A stretch of 64,000 nt of DNA from Dichomitus squalens LYAD-421 SS1 (Eukaryota > Basidiomycota > Agaricomycetes > Polyporales > Polyporaceae), in assembly GCF_000275845.1 (NCBI RefSeq), contig NW_006766891.1:105562-169561 (forward strand), in the 5' to 3' direction. Positions 44,454 through 56,013 of this stretch are shown in pieces. The notes below the pieces were generated by a model that was not told the origin of the DNA, did not search any database, and saw only the letters and a program-made list of their open reading frames with translations. The number at the start of each line of letters is the position of its first letter. Position 1 is the stretch's first letter. Position numbers and translations under genes: made by a program.

Positions 44454-45832
44454 GGATTGTCCCTAGGCGCAGCCAGGCAGACAATCGTCGATGGCTTCTC
44501 TACACCGGAGTAACACGACCGGGAAAACGTGCGCGGATTGGACAAGCTATATACCATTCTATCTACCTTACGGACCACAGTTATGAACAGCCGATGGTCG
44601 CGCGACTTCCTATGTACATACACGCGCGAGGTCTTGCATAGAACGGCAGACCCTGTGTCTTCACATAGAATCGACATGGACTGCATCGGTCAAATGCCTG
44701 GCACCACGTAACACAACCTTCGGCCGCACCCGGTGCACACCTGCTACAAAGTTATACCCGCAATCATTGGTCCATGAATGCCATGTAACTGATCGTCTTC
44801 AGTCCCTTGCTAGGGCCACCCACACTGGCACTGTCTAGTGACGTAGCGCATGGCTCCCGCACAACACACCGACTCCGTTGGTCGCCGTTTTCTGTTGCAT
44901 CCGTAGTTCGTCCGTCTCATCCTGTCGTTCTAGATCGCGTAGGGTTGTCTAGGCCTCAGAAAGTCGCTGTAGCATCCCCGTCGTCCTAAGCGACATGGAC
45001 ATCCTACATACTGAGCGCCGACACTGACGCAGCGTCACGGCAAGCTTGGCCCTTCGAATGCCTGACGCGGCGTCCGACTCCCATCACGGCGCACATATGG
45101 GGTCGACTGCGATATGTGCCGCTCCAATCCACCGACGGTGGCTATGAACACGCCTGTCTAGTATGTATTGTGCACATGGTGACTAGACGTGGTCTTCTCC
45201 TTGATTTCAGCCACGTCCGCTAACGGCACGCATCACTGCAGTGAACCTTGGACTAAGCAAACTGCACCGAAGTTGAAGAGCCTACGCTAGCCTGATATTC
45301 TACTCTCTATACGCGTACATTGCTGTGCTCCTAGAACACCGCACATCCGAGGGGCGGATACTACTGTTGGACGCCGCCTTGGACGGGCGCGGCCTACCGT
45401 AGTGTGTGGGAGCCTCCGACGATTCGCAACAGCTTATTTTCTAGGGCTTTCCCGCTCGACGTCGCCTGTAGCCACGCGAACATCGCATCGGGACGGCCGA
45501 GAGTGAGACGTGGTGTCGGCAGGCGCGTAGTTGGCAGCGGACGCTCCGATTACATAGCCGAACGTCTCTCGCTCGCGAATGCGCGCGCAGGGTCTGAGCC
45601 CGGTGACCGCAGGCCAAGCACGAGGCGCTTGTGCGGCAGGGATGTGGGACAGTTCCCATGTGTCTGGCCGCAATCTGGTCACGCAAACGGGCAGACCACG
45701 CTGCGAGCCGACTGCCCGCGTTACAGGAGAAGCGCTCTACAGTACACCCTCCTACGCCTACGCGCGGCTTGATGGAAGTCTGGCGTCTATGTTTCCGAAT
45801 CGGTTCTGGAGCTCCGTCTCGCTTGGGGCACG
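44454..45832. other. intergenic, no gene seen
   Basis: About 1.4 kb upstream of the laccase promoter. Short frames on both strands only, with no transposon or tRNA signature recognised. It may contain upstream regulatory sites of laccase, but I cannot point to a certain one. Confidence 0.45.
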
Positions 45833-45839
45833 TATAAAA
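45833..45839 (+). promoter_or_regulatory. TATA box of the laccase gene
   Basis: TATAAAA in GC-rich surroundings, 163 nt upstream of the laccase ATG at 46002. It predicts transcription start near 45865-45870 and a 5' UTR of about 130 nt that is pyrimidine-rich. Strong TATA boxes are usual for inducible fungal laccase genes. Confidence 0.7.
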
Positions 45840-46001
45840 CCTGTCGACGGTAGTTCTGAGGAACCCACCGCCCGCCCATCGTCCTGCGCTCGTCCTTTCC
45901 TTCATTCGGCCTCAAGCGAGTCTGGTTTTGTTTCTTCCTCCCGCCCCACTTCTTTTTGCGTCACCCGCTCACGTCGGTGGCGGTGTTGCTCTCTCTTGGC
46001 A

Positions 46002-48245
46002 ATGTTGGGATTCCGGTTTCTTCATACCTCGGTGCTCGCCGCCCTCACGCTCTCCCTCAAGAGCTATGCTGCCATCGGGCCCGTCACGGACTTGACTGTC
46101 GCAAACGCGAACATCTCCCCAGACGGATATGAGCGCGCCGCGGTGCTCGCGGGCGGTTCTTTCCCTGGCCCCCTCATCACTGGCCGGAAGGGCGACCACT
46201 TCCAGATCAACGTCGTCGACCAGCTCACCAACCACACCATGCTCAAGTCCACTAGCATCGTGAGTGTTTGACACTAGGGAGCGATTTTCGTGACGTTGGG
46301 GTGATGGCGCTGGGCTCTTGCATGTTTGGTTCCAGTTGATTAGACTTCGGGACAATGACGTCGTAAGCTTATACTGACCATCCTTCGTTTCGTAGCATTG
46401 GCATGGATTGTTTCAGAAGGGAACCAACTGGGCCGATGGGCCCGCGTTCGTGAACCAATGCCCGATATCGACAGGCAACTCTTTCTTGTACGACTTCCAT
46501 GTCCCAGACCAAGCAGGTGAGAGTCTGGGGGATTCAAAAGTCATACTCATGCCGCGTATCTCAACCCACCGTCTATTAGGGACGTTCTGGTATCACAGCC
46601 ATCTATCTACCCAGTATTGTGACGGTCTGCGGGGTGCAATGGTGGTTTACGACCCCAATGACCCCCACAAGAACCTGTACGACGTGGATAATGGTACGTC
46701 TCGATTTGTGTATGTCCATGCCTTCGTCCGAACGCTGACCGTAACTTGTAGATGACACGGTCATCACGCTCGCAGACTGGTACCATGTCGCGTCGAAGCT
46801 GGGCCCTGCGGTACCGTGAGTATCCCGAAGTCGCTTCTTGGAATCCCTTAGCACTTCTCGCCAGACCGGACAGAGCTGCTGACGCGGCCTTGTCAACTCT
46901 GCAGCTTTGGCGGCGACTCCACGCTCATCAACGGCAAAGGACGCTCGACGGCCACGCCCACTGCAGACCTCGCCGTCATCTCCGTAACGCAGGGAAAGCG
47001 CTACCGCTTCCGCCTCGTGTCGCTCTCGTGCGACCCGAACTTCACGTTCAGCATCGACGGGCACGCGCTCACGGTCATCGAGGCGGACGCGGTCAGCACG
47101 CAGCCGCTCACGGTCGACTCGATCCAGATCTTCGCGGGCCAGCGGTACTCGTTCGTCCTGAATGCGAACCAGAGCGTGGACAGCTACTGGATCAGGGCGC
47201 AGCCGAGCTTGGGCAACGTCGGATTCGATGGGGGCCTGAACTCGGCGATTTTGAGGTACGACGGGGCGGCGCCGACGGAGCCTTCGGCGCTCGCGGTGCC
47301 GGTGAGCACGAACCCGTTGGTGGAGACGGCGCTGAGGCCGTTGAACTCGATGCCGGTGGTATGTGGGCGCACGTTGCTACGAGGGTAAGCTGCTGATCAC
47401 TCCCTGTCCATATTTTAGCCCGGTAAGGCTGAGGTCGGCGGTGTCGACAAGGCTATCAACCTTGCGTTCAGCTTTGTGAGTCCCGTTTCTGCTCAATCCT
47501 CTCGAGAGCGCGAAGGCTGACCGTTGCGATGCTCTGCTCCTAGAACGGCACGAACTTCTTTATCAACGGCGCGACGTTCGTGCCGCCCGCGGTCCCGGTC
47601 CTCCTGCAGATCATGAGCGGCGCGCAGAGCGCATCGGACCTGCTCCCGTCCGGCTCCGTCTTCGTCCTCCCTTCGAACGCGACGATCGAGCTGTCGTTCC
47701 CCGCGACGGCCAACGCGCCCGGGGCTCCCCACCCCTTCCACTTGCACGGGGTGAGTGAGATGGCTTCTAGTGCATGCTTGGCAGCGACCGATCTCGCTGA
47801 CTCTCCTCGCCTATGTAGCACACGTTCGCCGTCGTGCGCAGCGCGGGCAGCGCGGAGTACAACTACGAGAACCCGATCTGGCGCGACGTCGTGAGCACCG
47901 GCAGCCCTGGCGACAACGTCACGATCCGCTTCAGGGTGAGTGCTTCGCGGCCTTGTCATATCGGTTAGCGGTAGCGCTGACCATTTTTTATGTCATACGC
48001 GCTGTGTTCAGACGGACAACCCGGGACCGTGGTTCCTCCACTGCCACATCGACCCTCATCTGGAGGCGGGCTTCGCTGTCGTGATGGCGGAAGACACTCG
48101 CGATGTCAAGGCTGATGATCCTGAGCCCAGTTAGTCCTCGTTGTTTCGATTATCGTCAGGGATACTCAAGCGGATTTGGGAAATCACAGAAGCTTGGGAC
48201 GATCTGTGCCCCACGTACAACGCGCTCGCGGTGGACGATCAGTGA
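46002..48245 (+). CDS. secreted laccase (multicopper oxidase)
   Basis: Extracellular benzenediol:oxygen oxidoreductase. Signal peptide [19 protein letters not shown]; mature protein from about [10 protein letters not shown]. All four copper signatures are intact: [19 protein letters not shown] (L1), [19 protein letters not shown] (L2), HPFHLHGHTFAVV (L3) and [20 protein letters not shown] (L4). The axial position after the HCH cysteine is Phe, the high-redox-potential class. About 520 aa. Exon 1 is 46002-46259. The last intron splits a Lys codon so that ...[17 protein letters not shown] follows, ending DDQ at 48245, as in other basidiomycete laccases. One conserved position, DWH in most homologues, reads D-P-H here. 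N-glycosylation sequons are present (NHT, NQS, NGT, NAT, NVT). It has a TATA box 163 nt upstream. Confidence 0.95.
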
Positions 48246-48725
48246 ACGCTGAGCCTGACGATGCGCCCTATGGGGCGATTTCCTATCTCGTTGGGGACCA
48301 ATGACGCTTTCGTGCTTTCGGTGGACTTTGGAACGACTCTCGTAGCATAAGAAACCAGGCAGATATTGTAATGTGACCAGGCCCGGGGCGGCCACTACCA
48401 GCCCAGTCTACTATTAGCCCTCCACTCTTTTTATGACGTCGCATACTTAGATTACTTACTGTATAGTACATTGCACAGCCTTAGACTTTGTCTATCCATA
48501 CCACTCTATTGTATAACATCTGGGGACCTTGCCTGTCTGTCGTGAGCATTGCGCGCGAGGGGAGGCGTTCGGACTTGTCTTGGGGCGTGAATGTGACGGG
48601 ACGCGTCCCATTATGGCGGGGGGCGGAGGCGCGTTTCTGGACTTGGACCGCGTCCTTCACTCAAGTCGTCCGCGCTGTCTCGATTTCCCTCCGCCTTTCG
48701 TCCTCTGCACGCTGCTCTGCTCACC
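48246..48725. other. laccase 3' flank and MCMBP promoter
   Basis: About 0.5 kb with no supported gene. The segment just before 48726 is CT-rich. Confidence 0.45.
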
Positions 48726-50894
48726 ATGACCGCAGACTACCGCACGCAGGCCGTTGAGGACCCGACCGTTGTCGTGCAGGAACTATATCGAGCACATGCT
48801 ATCTCGCTCGACTTCCCTCGCTTGGTGGCCGAGCACTTCGCAAAACTCTTCGAGTCGCCTAACGCGTTCAAGAAGGTCAGTTTGTCACGCCTGTTGTCGA
48901 CATATGATGCACTGAGCCAAGCCGATGCTCTCCTAGATTCCTGCGTTGAACGTCCACCGTCCGCCAGAAACCTTCCGCGACCGCGCCTTGGTCCGTTTCC
49001 GTGCTATGGTCCAGGACACGTCTCTGTCCACGGAGATGTACTTGGCCAAGCATAGCGATGGCACATGCGGCGGCTGGGGAATATACGAGCCAGAGAGCGC
49101 AAGCAGCTCCAGTGCGACCGACGTCGACTACGCTAACCTCCGCGAGTGCAATGTCCTCTGGGCCACTAGCGTACCTGCCGAGTCCGACTGGTGCGTGGAG
49201 GAGATGGATGGAAGCAATACCCGTACGTTCAAGTCCTTAACTTAGCGTCCGAACAGGTCTGATCGCTTCATATGTCCCAGCAGCCACCCAGACGGACTCT
49301 CCCTCCCCATCTTCCTCGAGGGCCTACAAGTACCCCCACCCCGAGCTCGGACATGTTGGCATACAGATTAAGGTACGGATGTCGTCAAGACCGATTGTTT
49401 CCGATCTCAGCGGTCTCGTCAGCTCTACGAACGCGAGAATGTCGAGTCTTTCAAGGCTTCCGATGTCGTGACCTTTGTCGGCATTCTCTCCACGGAACCG
49501 TGAGTGGCTAACTCGACCGTCAGACGTTCTGGGCTCATTGGTTTTATGTTTCGTAGGTGTGGCTTGGACCGAACACAAGACATCCTCGCAGACGCACCGA
49601 CCCTCCACGTCCTCTTCACAAAATCGCACGCGCCGAACGTCGTACCTCGACCCTTCCCGCGTGTCTCCCGCTCGAATCGAGACGGTGTGCTATTGAGCAT
49701 CTCGTCCAACTCGCCGGCGACGCCAGCAGAAGATACGGCCCAGATCCGTGAAGAGCTCATCGCGTGGATCGCCGACGAGGCCCTTGGAGGAGACCGCCAT
49801 GCGGCAGAATGGATCCTGCTCTCGTGCATCGCCAGAGTGTTCGTCTCCCTCCTGCTTTTCTCTCCACAAGCTCGCTTCTGACACGCAGGGTTGGCCGACA
49901 GCCAATCCCGTCACCCGCCTCTGCTCCCTCCGCCTCTCGTCGTCTCGCACTTTCCTCCGCCGCCGCCCGTGCCGTCGACCGCGCCGTGGTCGGCAGCGCC
50001 CCTGCCGACGCTGTCAGCCGTACTCGGCCTGCTGCTGCCGCTCTCACACACGCTCTCGCTGTCGCTGGACAGCCTGAACAAGAGCACCTTCACGCCGGAG
50101 AGCAAGGACGAGGACCTCCACGCGGGCGTCCTCCAGCTGCCGCAGGGCACCGTGCTCCTCGTCTCAGAGGGCGGCGTGCGCGAGGGCCAGCTGCTCGAAA
50201 GAGGTGCGCCCCCGCCGATCCTACCCTTCTACTTCTCCCTCTGATTGTACCACGATGACTGATCCATTTGGACAGGCGTGCTGAACGTACGCGCGCTGCA
50301 GGAGGTGATGGACGCGCAGACGCTCGCGTACGTCTTCCCCTTCAGCCGGTTCGCGTTCCCGACCGATATCGCCTGCGTCGTCCTCGCCGAGGGCCGCAGG
50401 AGCGCGTTCTTCCGCGCGGAGCTCAGCGTCCCGCTCCGCGCGAGCCCCGCGGCCGTCGCGGCGCTGTACAAGCCCAGGGAGGCGGTGAAGGTGCCGCCGA
50501 GGGAGAAGCTGGACGCGTTCAGGGATCTAGTGGTGGGCGCGCGGGGCGGGACGGTCGTCGTGCCGGAGGGGACGTCCGAGGTGCGTCTGCGTGTTCGTAC
50601 TGCGGTCGGTGCGGCGGAACGGCTGATGCGTGTTGCGGCCGCTGGTGTGCGCCCTGCAGCATATCCAGGCGCAGTTTGTCAGCGCGAGGCAGGACGATCG
50701 GAGCGTCACACCCGACGATCTCATCCGATGGATGACCGTCTCGAAGTGAGTCCTTGTGCCGCCGGAGATGTCGCAGTCGATGCTCATGCGATTGTAGACT
50801 ATATGCGCTCTCCCTGCACGAACCCACACTCAGCGTGGAAACCTGGCAGCGAGCCAAGGCGTTCGACGATCAACGGAGGGCTCTGGTAGCGTGA
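48726..50894 (+). CDS. MCMBP: mini-chromosome maintenance complex-binding protein (MCMBP/ETG1)
   Basis: Binds MCM subunits and helps unload or assemble the MCM helicase; needed for replication and sister-chromatid cohesion in other eukaryotes. Start MTADYRTQAVEDPTVVVQEL. Family landmarks: RDRALVRFRAMVQDTSLSTEMYL (OB-like N-terminal part), LYERENVESFKASDVVTFVG, LDRTQDILADAPTLHVLFTK and EELIAWIADEALGGDRHAAEWILL, which is the degenerate AAA-like core. Then come LSLDSLNKSTFTPESKDEDL, LQLPQGTVLLVSEGGVREGQ and RALQEVMDAQTLAYVFPFSR. It ends TLSVETWQRAKAFDDQRRALV, as in animal and plant homologues. About 560-600 aa in about nine exons. The middle exon near 49930 has a proline-rich insert. The 3' end converges with the phosphoglucomutase gene, 119 bp apart. 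Confidence 0.92.
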
Positions 50895-51013
50895 GCTCAC
50901 GCCGTGATTTGCCCTCAAAGATGTAGAAATGCTGTATTTGCTCTGCTTCTTGTAACAACCCACACTCCAATCGTGTATCTGTCCGGCAGTGATTGTTCCC
51001 GTCATCGTCACCT

Positions 51014-53784
51014 TTACGGCCTGCCCAGACCGTTCTTCTCCGCCTCCATCCACACGTCGGACAGCTCCTGCACGACCTTGGGCAAGAGCTGCGCGACCGC
51101 AGCGGCGTCCTTGCCGCTGCCCTCGAGATAGTACTTGATCTTCGGCTCCGTCCCGCTCGTCCTGCAGCGCAGCGGCGTATCAGCCGTTTCCCGTTTGCAC
51201 TAGGCAACGAGAGCCAGAGGAGGACGCACCGCGTGGTCAGAGTGATCCTCGTCCCGTCCGCCCTGCTCTCCGCGCGGAACTGGATCATGTGCCCGGAGGA
51301 GAGCGGCAGCGCGGGCTTGTACGTCGGCGGTTTCGCGCTGTCGTACCCGACGGTCAGGTCGCGCACGCTCGTGATCGTGAGCCCGGCGAGGGTCTTGGGG
51401 TAGCTGGGCGTGCTGCCGGCGGCGGAGGAGCCGCCGAAATTGCGAATGCGCGCGAAGATGGCGTCGATTGTGCGCGGCTCGGTGCAGATGAAGTAGGAGT
51501 TGCTGGTCTGTTGGGGGAGGGGGGGAGGTCAACGCTGGCGGGTGGGGGGTTTCGACGTGTGGGGACACTCGCCTGGAAGAAACCGTATCTGCGGACACCC
51601 ATCACTTGTTGATTAGCACTGGGGACAGCAGGGACAGACGATGGGATACGCACCGCTCGTAGAGCTCGTGCAGATGGGAGCTGGCGGTCTTGCCCTGCCT
51701 CTGGAGCGAGGCGGCGAACTCGGCGAACACGACGGAGGCGGCGACGCCGTCCTTGTCGCGCAGGTCTGAGCCGAACATGAAGCCGATCGCTTCTTCGTAG
51801 CCGAAAGGCACCTCGAAGCCCTCCTGGACCAGGTTCAGGGCGGTGTTGCCGATGTACTTGAACCCTGGGTTCATGCCAGTGAGCGGGCGGAACGTCAGTA
51901 CTGTAAGACCGGGTACCTGTCAGGCATTCCGCGAACTTGAAGCCCTCCGCGTGCGCTATTGCCTCGATCATCTTCCAGCTCACTGTCGAGGCGACCATTG
52001 CAAGTTTCGCTGAGGTGTTGATTCAGCATGGCAAAGCAGGAAGGTTTAGGGAGCGCAATCGTTACATAGAGGCTCGCCGGTCGTCTTGTACTTGTCGAGG
52101 GTAGCGCTAGCGAAAAGCGTGCCCAGCTGGTCGCCCGTGAATTGGATCCACTTTCCATCCGGTCTAGAGGGAACTGCGTCAGAGCCGGATTCATGCAACG
52201 AGGTACTGCATGAGGTGAATCCCCACCCTCTCTCTGCTGCAGCGAAGCGATCCGAGTCGGGATCTTGGGCCAGAATGTAGTCGGCTCCATGCTCAGTTGC
52301 GGTGACAATGGCCAGGTCCTAACGGAGGGACGTGAATTTCTATCACTGTGGGCATTAGGTAGACTGATCAAGTACCAGGGCACCTGGAAAATGGTAGCAT
52401 AATTATCAGTTAGCGATGTATACAGTGGTGTGGACGTACCCTTCTCTTCCGGATTCGGGAACTTGACAGTGGGGAAGTCAGGATCCGGATTCCGCTGCGC
52501 CGCAACGGGGATATACGGAGGGAACCCGAAAAGTTCGAATGCTTTGGACATTGTTGCGTCGCTCACGCCGTGCATCGAGGTGTTGACGAACTTTAGTTTA
52601 CTCTGAGCGTTGAGAGAGCTGCCAAGGTGATTGATCGGTACCAGCCTTAAGACGGAAGGATGACTGTCATACCGAGAAAATGATAGTGACCCGATGTATT
52701 CGAGATACGCAGAGTAATCATACTTCCTCAGAAGTGGAGAGCTTGCTAGCGAGTCGATTTTGAGCGGGCGAGGTTTAGTATTCTTCCTAATAGATTGGGA
52801 GATGCCCTTGTCATGTGGTTCGATGATCTGTACGACACTATCCGTTCAGTAGACATAGATGTTTCCAATTGATTATATGTACCTGAACCGCGTTCTCCCA
52901 GTAAACCTTGTAGCCATTGTCTAGCTAGGGACAAATGAGGTATCTGCTACAGTCAAACAAAGCCTCAACAGACCTTCGGATTATGGCTAGCTGAAAGGGC
53001 TGCTATCAGGTATATGGGAAACAGAGGGGGGGGGGTACGCACTCACCGGTGATCATCACACCTGCAGCTGCCTGCTTGGCTCTCACTGTGAAAGGCACCC
53101 TACATTTCGTGAGCCTCAGGCAACAACTGAAAGACATTCCTGTGTACTTACAAGGGCGTATGGACGACACCGTCGTGGAAGTATACGGGCACTTGCTGGT
53201 CAATGAAGACTGCCGCAGTCAGCTTCGCCCACTTCTCAGAGTGGTACCTGTGATCATATCCGACAACAACACCGCGAGATCGTGCGTCCTTGACATGCTC
53301 CAGCACGTACGCACATAGCCCCTGTGATATCAAGCGGTTCATATTGGCTGATAGAGATGGTTAAGCGTTTCGGCTTGCCCACCTGAGACGCCTGAATGAT
53401 GATGAGGTCGTTCATGCGAGCCCACCCTGCTTCCATTCGTCCACGAAGGCCTCCACGTCATTGTGTGTTAATACTATGCTATAGCAGCAGTAAGTGAGTC
53501 AGAATTACCTGCAGTGCCAAACTCAATGCGAGGGCTGCCGCGGGACGTCAATATTTACAGTGCACTCATCCAAGGCAAACTTATACCTCATCCTCTTCTC
53601 CAGCTCTGCAGTATTTCCCGCTTCAACTAAAAGCTCGATTTCGCGCCGAGTCTCCTCGTTCTTGTGCAAGACATAATCAGCGAGTGCACAATACACGGAA
53701 GGCAAGACATGATGCACAGATCACAGCAAGGCTTACGGGATCCAAACAAAGCCATTCATCAACCAGCGACTTTAAATCGGACAT
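51014..53784 (-). CDS. PRM15: phosphoglucomutase/phosphoribomutase (PGM2/PRM15 type)
   Basis: Alpha-D-phosphohexomutase superfamily enzyme interconverting sugar-1- and sugar-6(5)-phosphates; the fungal PGM2-like class acts mainly on ribose phosphates. Start MSDLKSLVDEWLCLDP at 53784, intron, then NEETRREIELLVEAGN and IEFGTAG-LRGRMEAGWARMN. The phosphoserine loop is GVMITASHNPK, split by two introns. The metal loop is AQDPDSDRFAAAE, with Asp at all three positions. The sugar-specificity loop is PFGYEEAIGFMFG. The phosphate-binding loop is RCRTSGTEPKIKYYLE. It ends EKNGLGRP at 51014. About 600 aa over about 14 exons, the usual length. SDKDGVAASVVFAEF matches the PGM2 class rather than yeast Pgm1/2. 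Tandem and same-strand with the BAHD gene. One intron carries a run of ten G at 53026-53035. Confidence 0.93.
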
Positions 53785-54002
53785 TCCTGATTTAAGTAGC
53801 AAAACAGGACGTTTCAAGATGGGACAAGTTTGCGAACAAGAGACGGCGTCTACGCGTCCGGACCTTTCAGATCGCTTTCCAAATCAGGGCCTGAAAACGC
53901 CTCGACAACTTCGCGGGCCGGGCTGCCGGATAGCCTCTAGAGGCAAGTTCTTTGGTAGTACTACTATGTCACATTGGAAGTAACCATGTTTGCGAAGCTA
54001 AA

Positions 54003-55711
54003 CTACAAGATGTTATCCGGGAAGTTTTGAGCTTGTAGGACGGACATGATGTCATTGTAGACTTCTTCCTGTATGCTACTCGCCATCGCGAAAGATACAT
54101 CTAAGGACGGGGATGGCTCTTCTTCGCCGCTGGTGGTAGGATTTGACGAAAACACCCTGACATACCGGTCGTTGATGCCGGAGGTATGGAATTTGATCTT
54201 GTTTGGAAGACCAAAATGTGCGGAATGCCAGTCAATCCTGATGATGTTGGTCAGCGCAAGCCCAAGGCGAACACCGGCGGTCATGACAACTGACCCAGCG
54301 TTCGAATTGACCGACATGTGTCCGGGAGGAGCGGCGAAGAACATCGAATGGCCTTGGTCCGTGGCCAACTGCATGAAGTGGCTGGCGACTGACATGTACT
54401 CCTCTACCTTGGAGCGCTCTCGCCAAGACAATATGGAACGGCGGAGAGCGTAGGCGATCCTCTTGAGATCATGGATGTCCTCAGCAGCTATACTTGTGGG
54501 TATCTACTTTTCTATCAATCACCGCTCTTCATCAGGAGGAGCTGAGAGCCATCCCACAATGTAGATCGCATTCCCGGCAATGCCATCTTCGACGACACCA
54601 GAAACTCTCCTGTACTGTGGCCGGATTAGCTGCTTGCAGTGGTGACATGGAAACCGTCCTCACACTGGCTGCATTGGCCACCCGAGTGATTGGGGTATTC
54701 AGATGACGGTTCAGGACGGTAATGATGAACGCCACCAGGCAGTCATGACTAGATGGGAGTAAGTTCTCGATGGGGACCGCGGCCGGGTCTTGCATCATGA
54801 TCCTCTCTTTCAGTTGCCGTAGCTGTTGCGTGGTCACTTTCAAAAATACCCTGGCCGTATCCTGATTCATGGCGCTATACTGTAGACCTAGCTCGCTAAC
54901 ACGGTAGGTGTTGGTGAGGTGGGGCATGAGAGGCGCATGCTCTGCCAGTAGCGACTCGCTCGGTGGGGCAAAGTCCCGTTTGGTAAACGTGGGGATAGGA
55001 GAAGGCAGGCTGCCGCCACCTTGGTAACACTGAGATAGATACTGTATGAACCGGCATAAAACGGTTGCATCTCCTGAGTGACCATGCGGATCGTGAGTTG
55101 TTCAGCATACAGAGGAATACCATGCAGGACGGACCAAGCGTATGATGCCACGAGATCCCGATAGCGGTCTGCTCGCCCGCGATGGTCAACTTGATGAACA
55201 AGAGACGGTAAGCATCTCCCGAGCGCGCAGTGTCATGAGTGTAGAGCTCGCTTGGAACCCCTCGCGCTCTGAGAAACGGACGTAGACTGGGTTGCACTAC
55301 CCAATCATCCAATCCTGCCATGAGATGGTCTTCTTTTTCGTCAACTTCCACCATAATGCAGTGGTGAGTGGGTAGTATCTACGCCACGCATGAGTTACCT
55401 GGACATCAGCCGTAGGTATATGACGGTACTTACCACCCAACAACCTTGACCGTCCCTTTGAAGCTGGCCAGCGGCGTGAGGATAAACTTGTAAGCTTCCC
55501 TCCAATGCACGGGCGAATTTATGGACGTCTATTCGTGTTGGTAAGATGTATACGTTCTCGATCTGCCCCGCCAAAATTCGTCAGTGTCGCAAGTAGCTCC
55601 GGCGAGCATCTCAAGTGCCCACGTAATTCATCCATAAATCCTATCCCGGCAGTTTGACTGCAGTGCCATCGATCGGCGTAGGCAATTGGGGCCGGACGGG
55701 GAAAGTGTACA
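54003..55711 (-). CDS. BAHD-type acyltransferase (transferase family PF02458)
   Basis: CoA-dependent acyl transfer to an alcohol or amine, usually in secondary metabolism. The first exon begins MYTFPVRPQLPTPIDGTA; then IENVYILPTRIDVHKFARAL and LQVYPHAAGQLQRDGQG, the usual strand-helix start. The catalytic motif is SWHHTLGDATVL (HHxxxGD), split by an intron after the Gly codon's first base. The later part includes RVSELGLQYSAMNQDTARVF, PSSHDCLVAFIITVLNRHL and a C-terminal structural motif RIDWHSAHFGLPNKI in place of the plant DFGWG. It ends AQNFPDNIL at 54003. About 470 aa. The borders of the first two introns are less certain. The acceptor or donor substrate cannot be read; it is 8 kb from laccase, but no other biosynthetic genes are adjacent. 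Confidence 0.82.
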
Positions 55712-56013
55712 TGGATTGTGATTTGTGCAAGTTTCTGCTACGACACGTGTGCCAAAGATGCGGAGTGCCATGAACGAAGACAGGTCGCCTCGCAATATAC
55801 ATGGGAGCTGGCAAGGGCCGGCTAGACGCCAAAAGACAACCCTGGGCCCAACCTCAACTTAGACGAACCCATGAATATGCCGACATTACAGACCGTTCGC
55901 CCTCAAAATAGGGAGACTTACGGTAATGGAATACATTGCCATGTACAGTACTGCGAACACGGAACGAGTCATGATGCAATAACGATAGAGGGTCTGCCGT
56001 ACACGGGGTGGTG
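55712..56013. other. short intergenic region
   Basis: BAHD promoter and 3' flank of the PHD-protein gene. Nothing else seen. Confidence 0.45.

Noticed and set aside
51354..51998. 214-codon minus-strand frame in the phosphoglucomutase gene
   Set aside because: It begins in a real exon but runs through introns into a wrong frame; the spliced model carries the conserved loops.
53026..53035. Run of ten G within a phosphoglucomutase intron
   Set aside because: A homopolymer in an intron, with no effect on the model; could be a length polymorphism or sequencing effect.
46002..55711. Laccase plus BAHD transferase as a biosynthetic cluster
   Set aside because: They are separated by the housekeeping genes MCMBP and phosphoglucomutase, with no polyketide, peptide or terpene synthase nearby.
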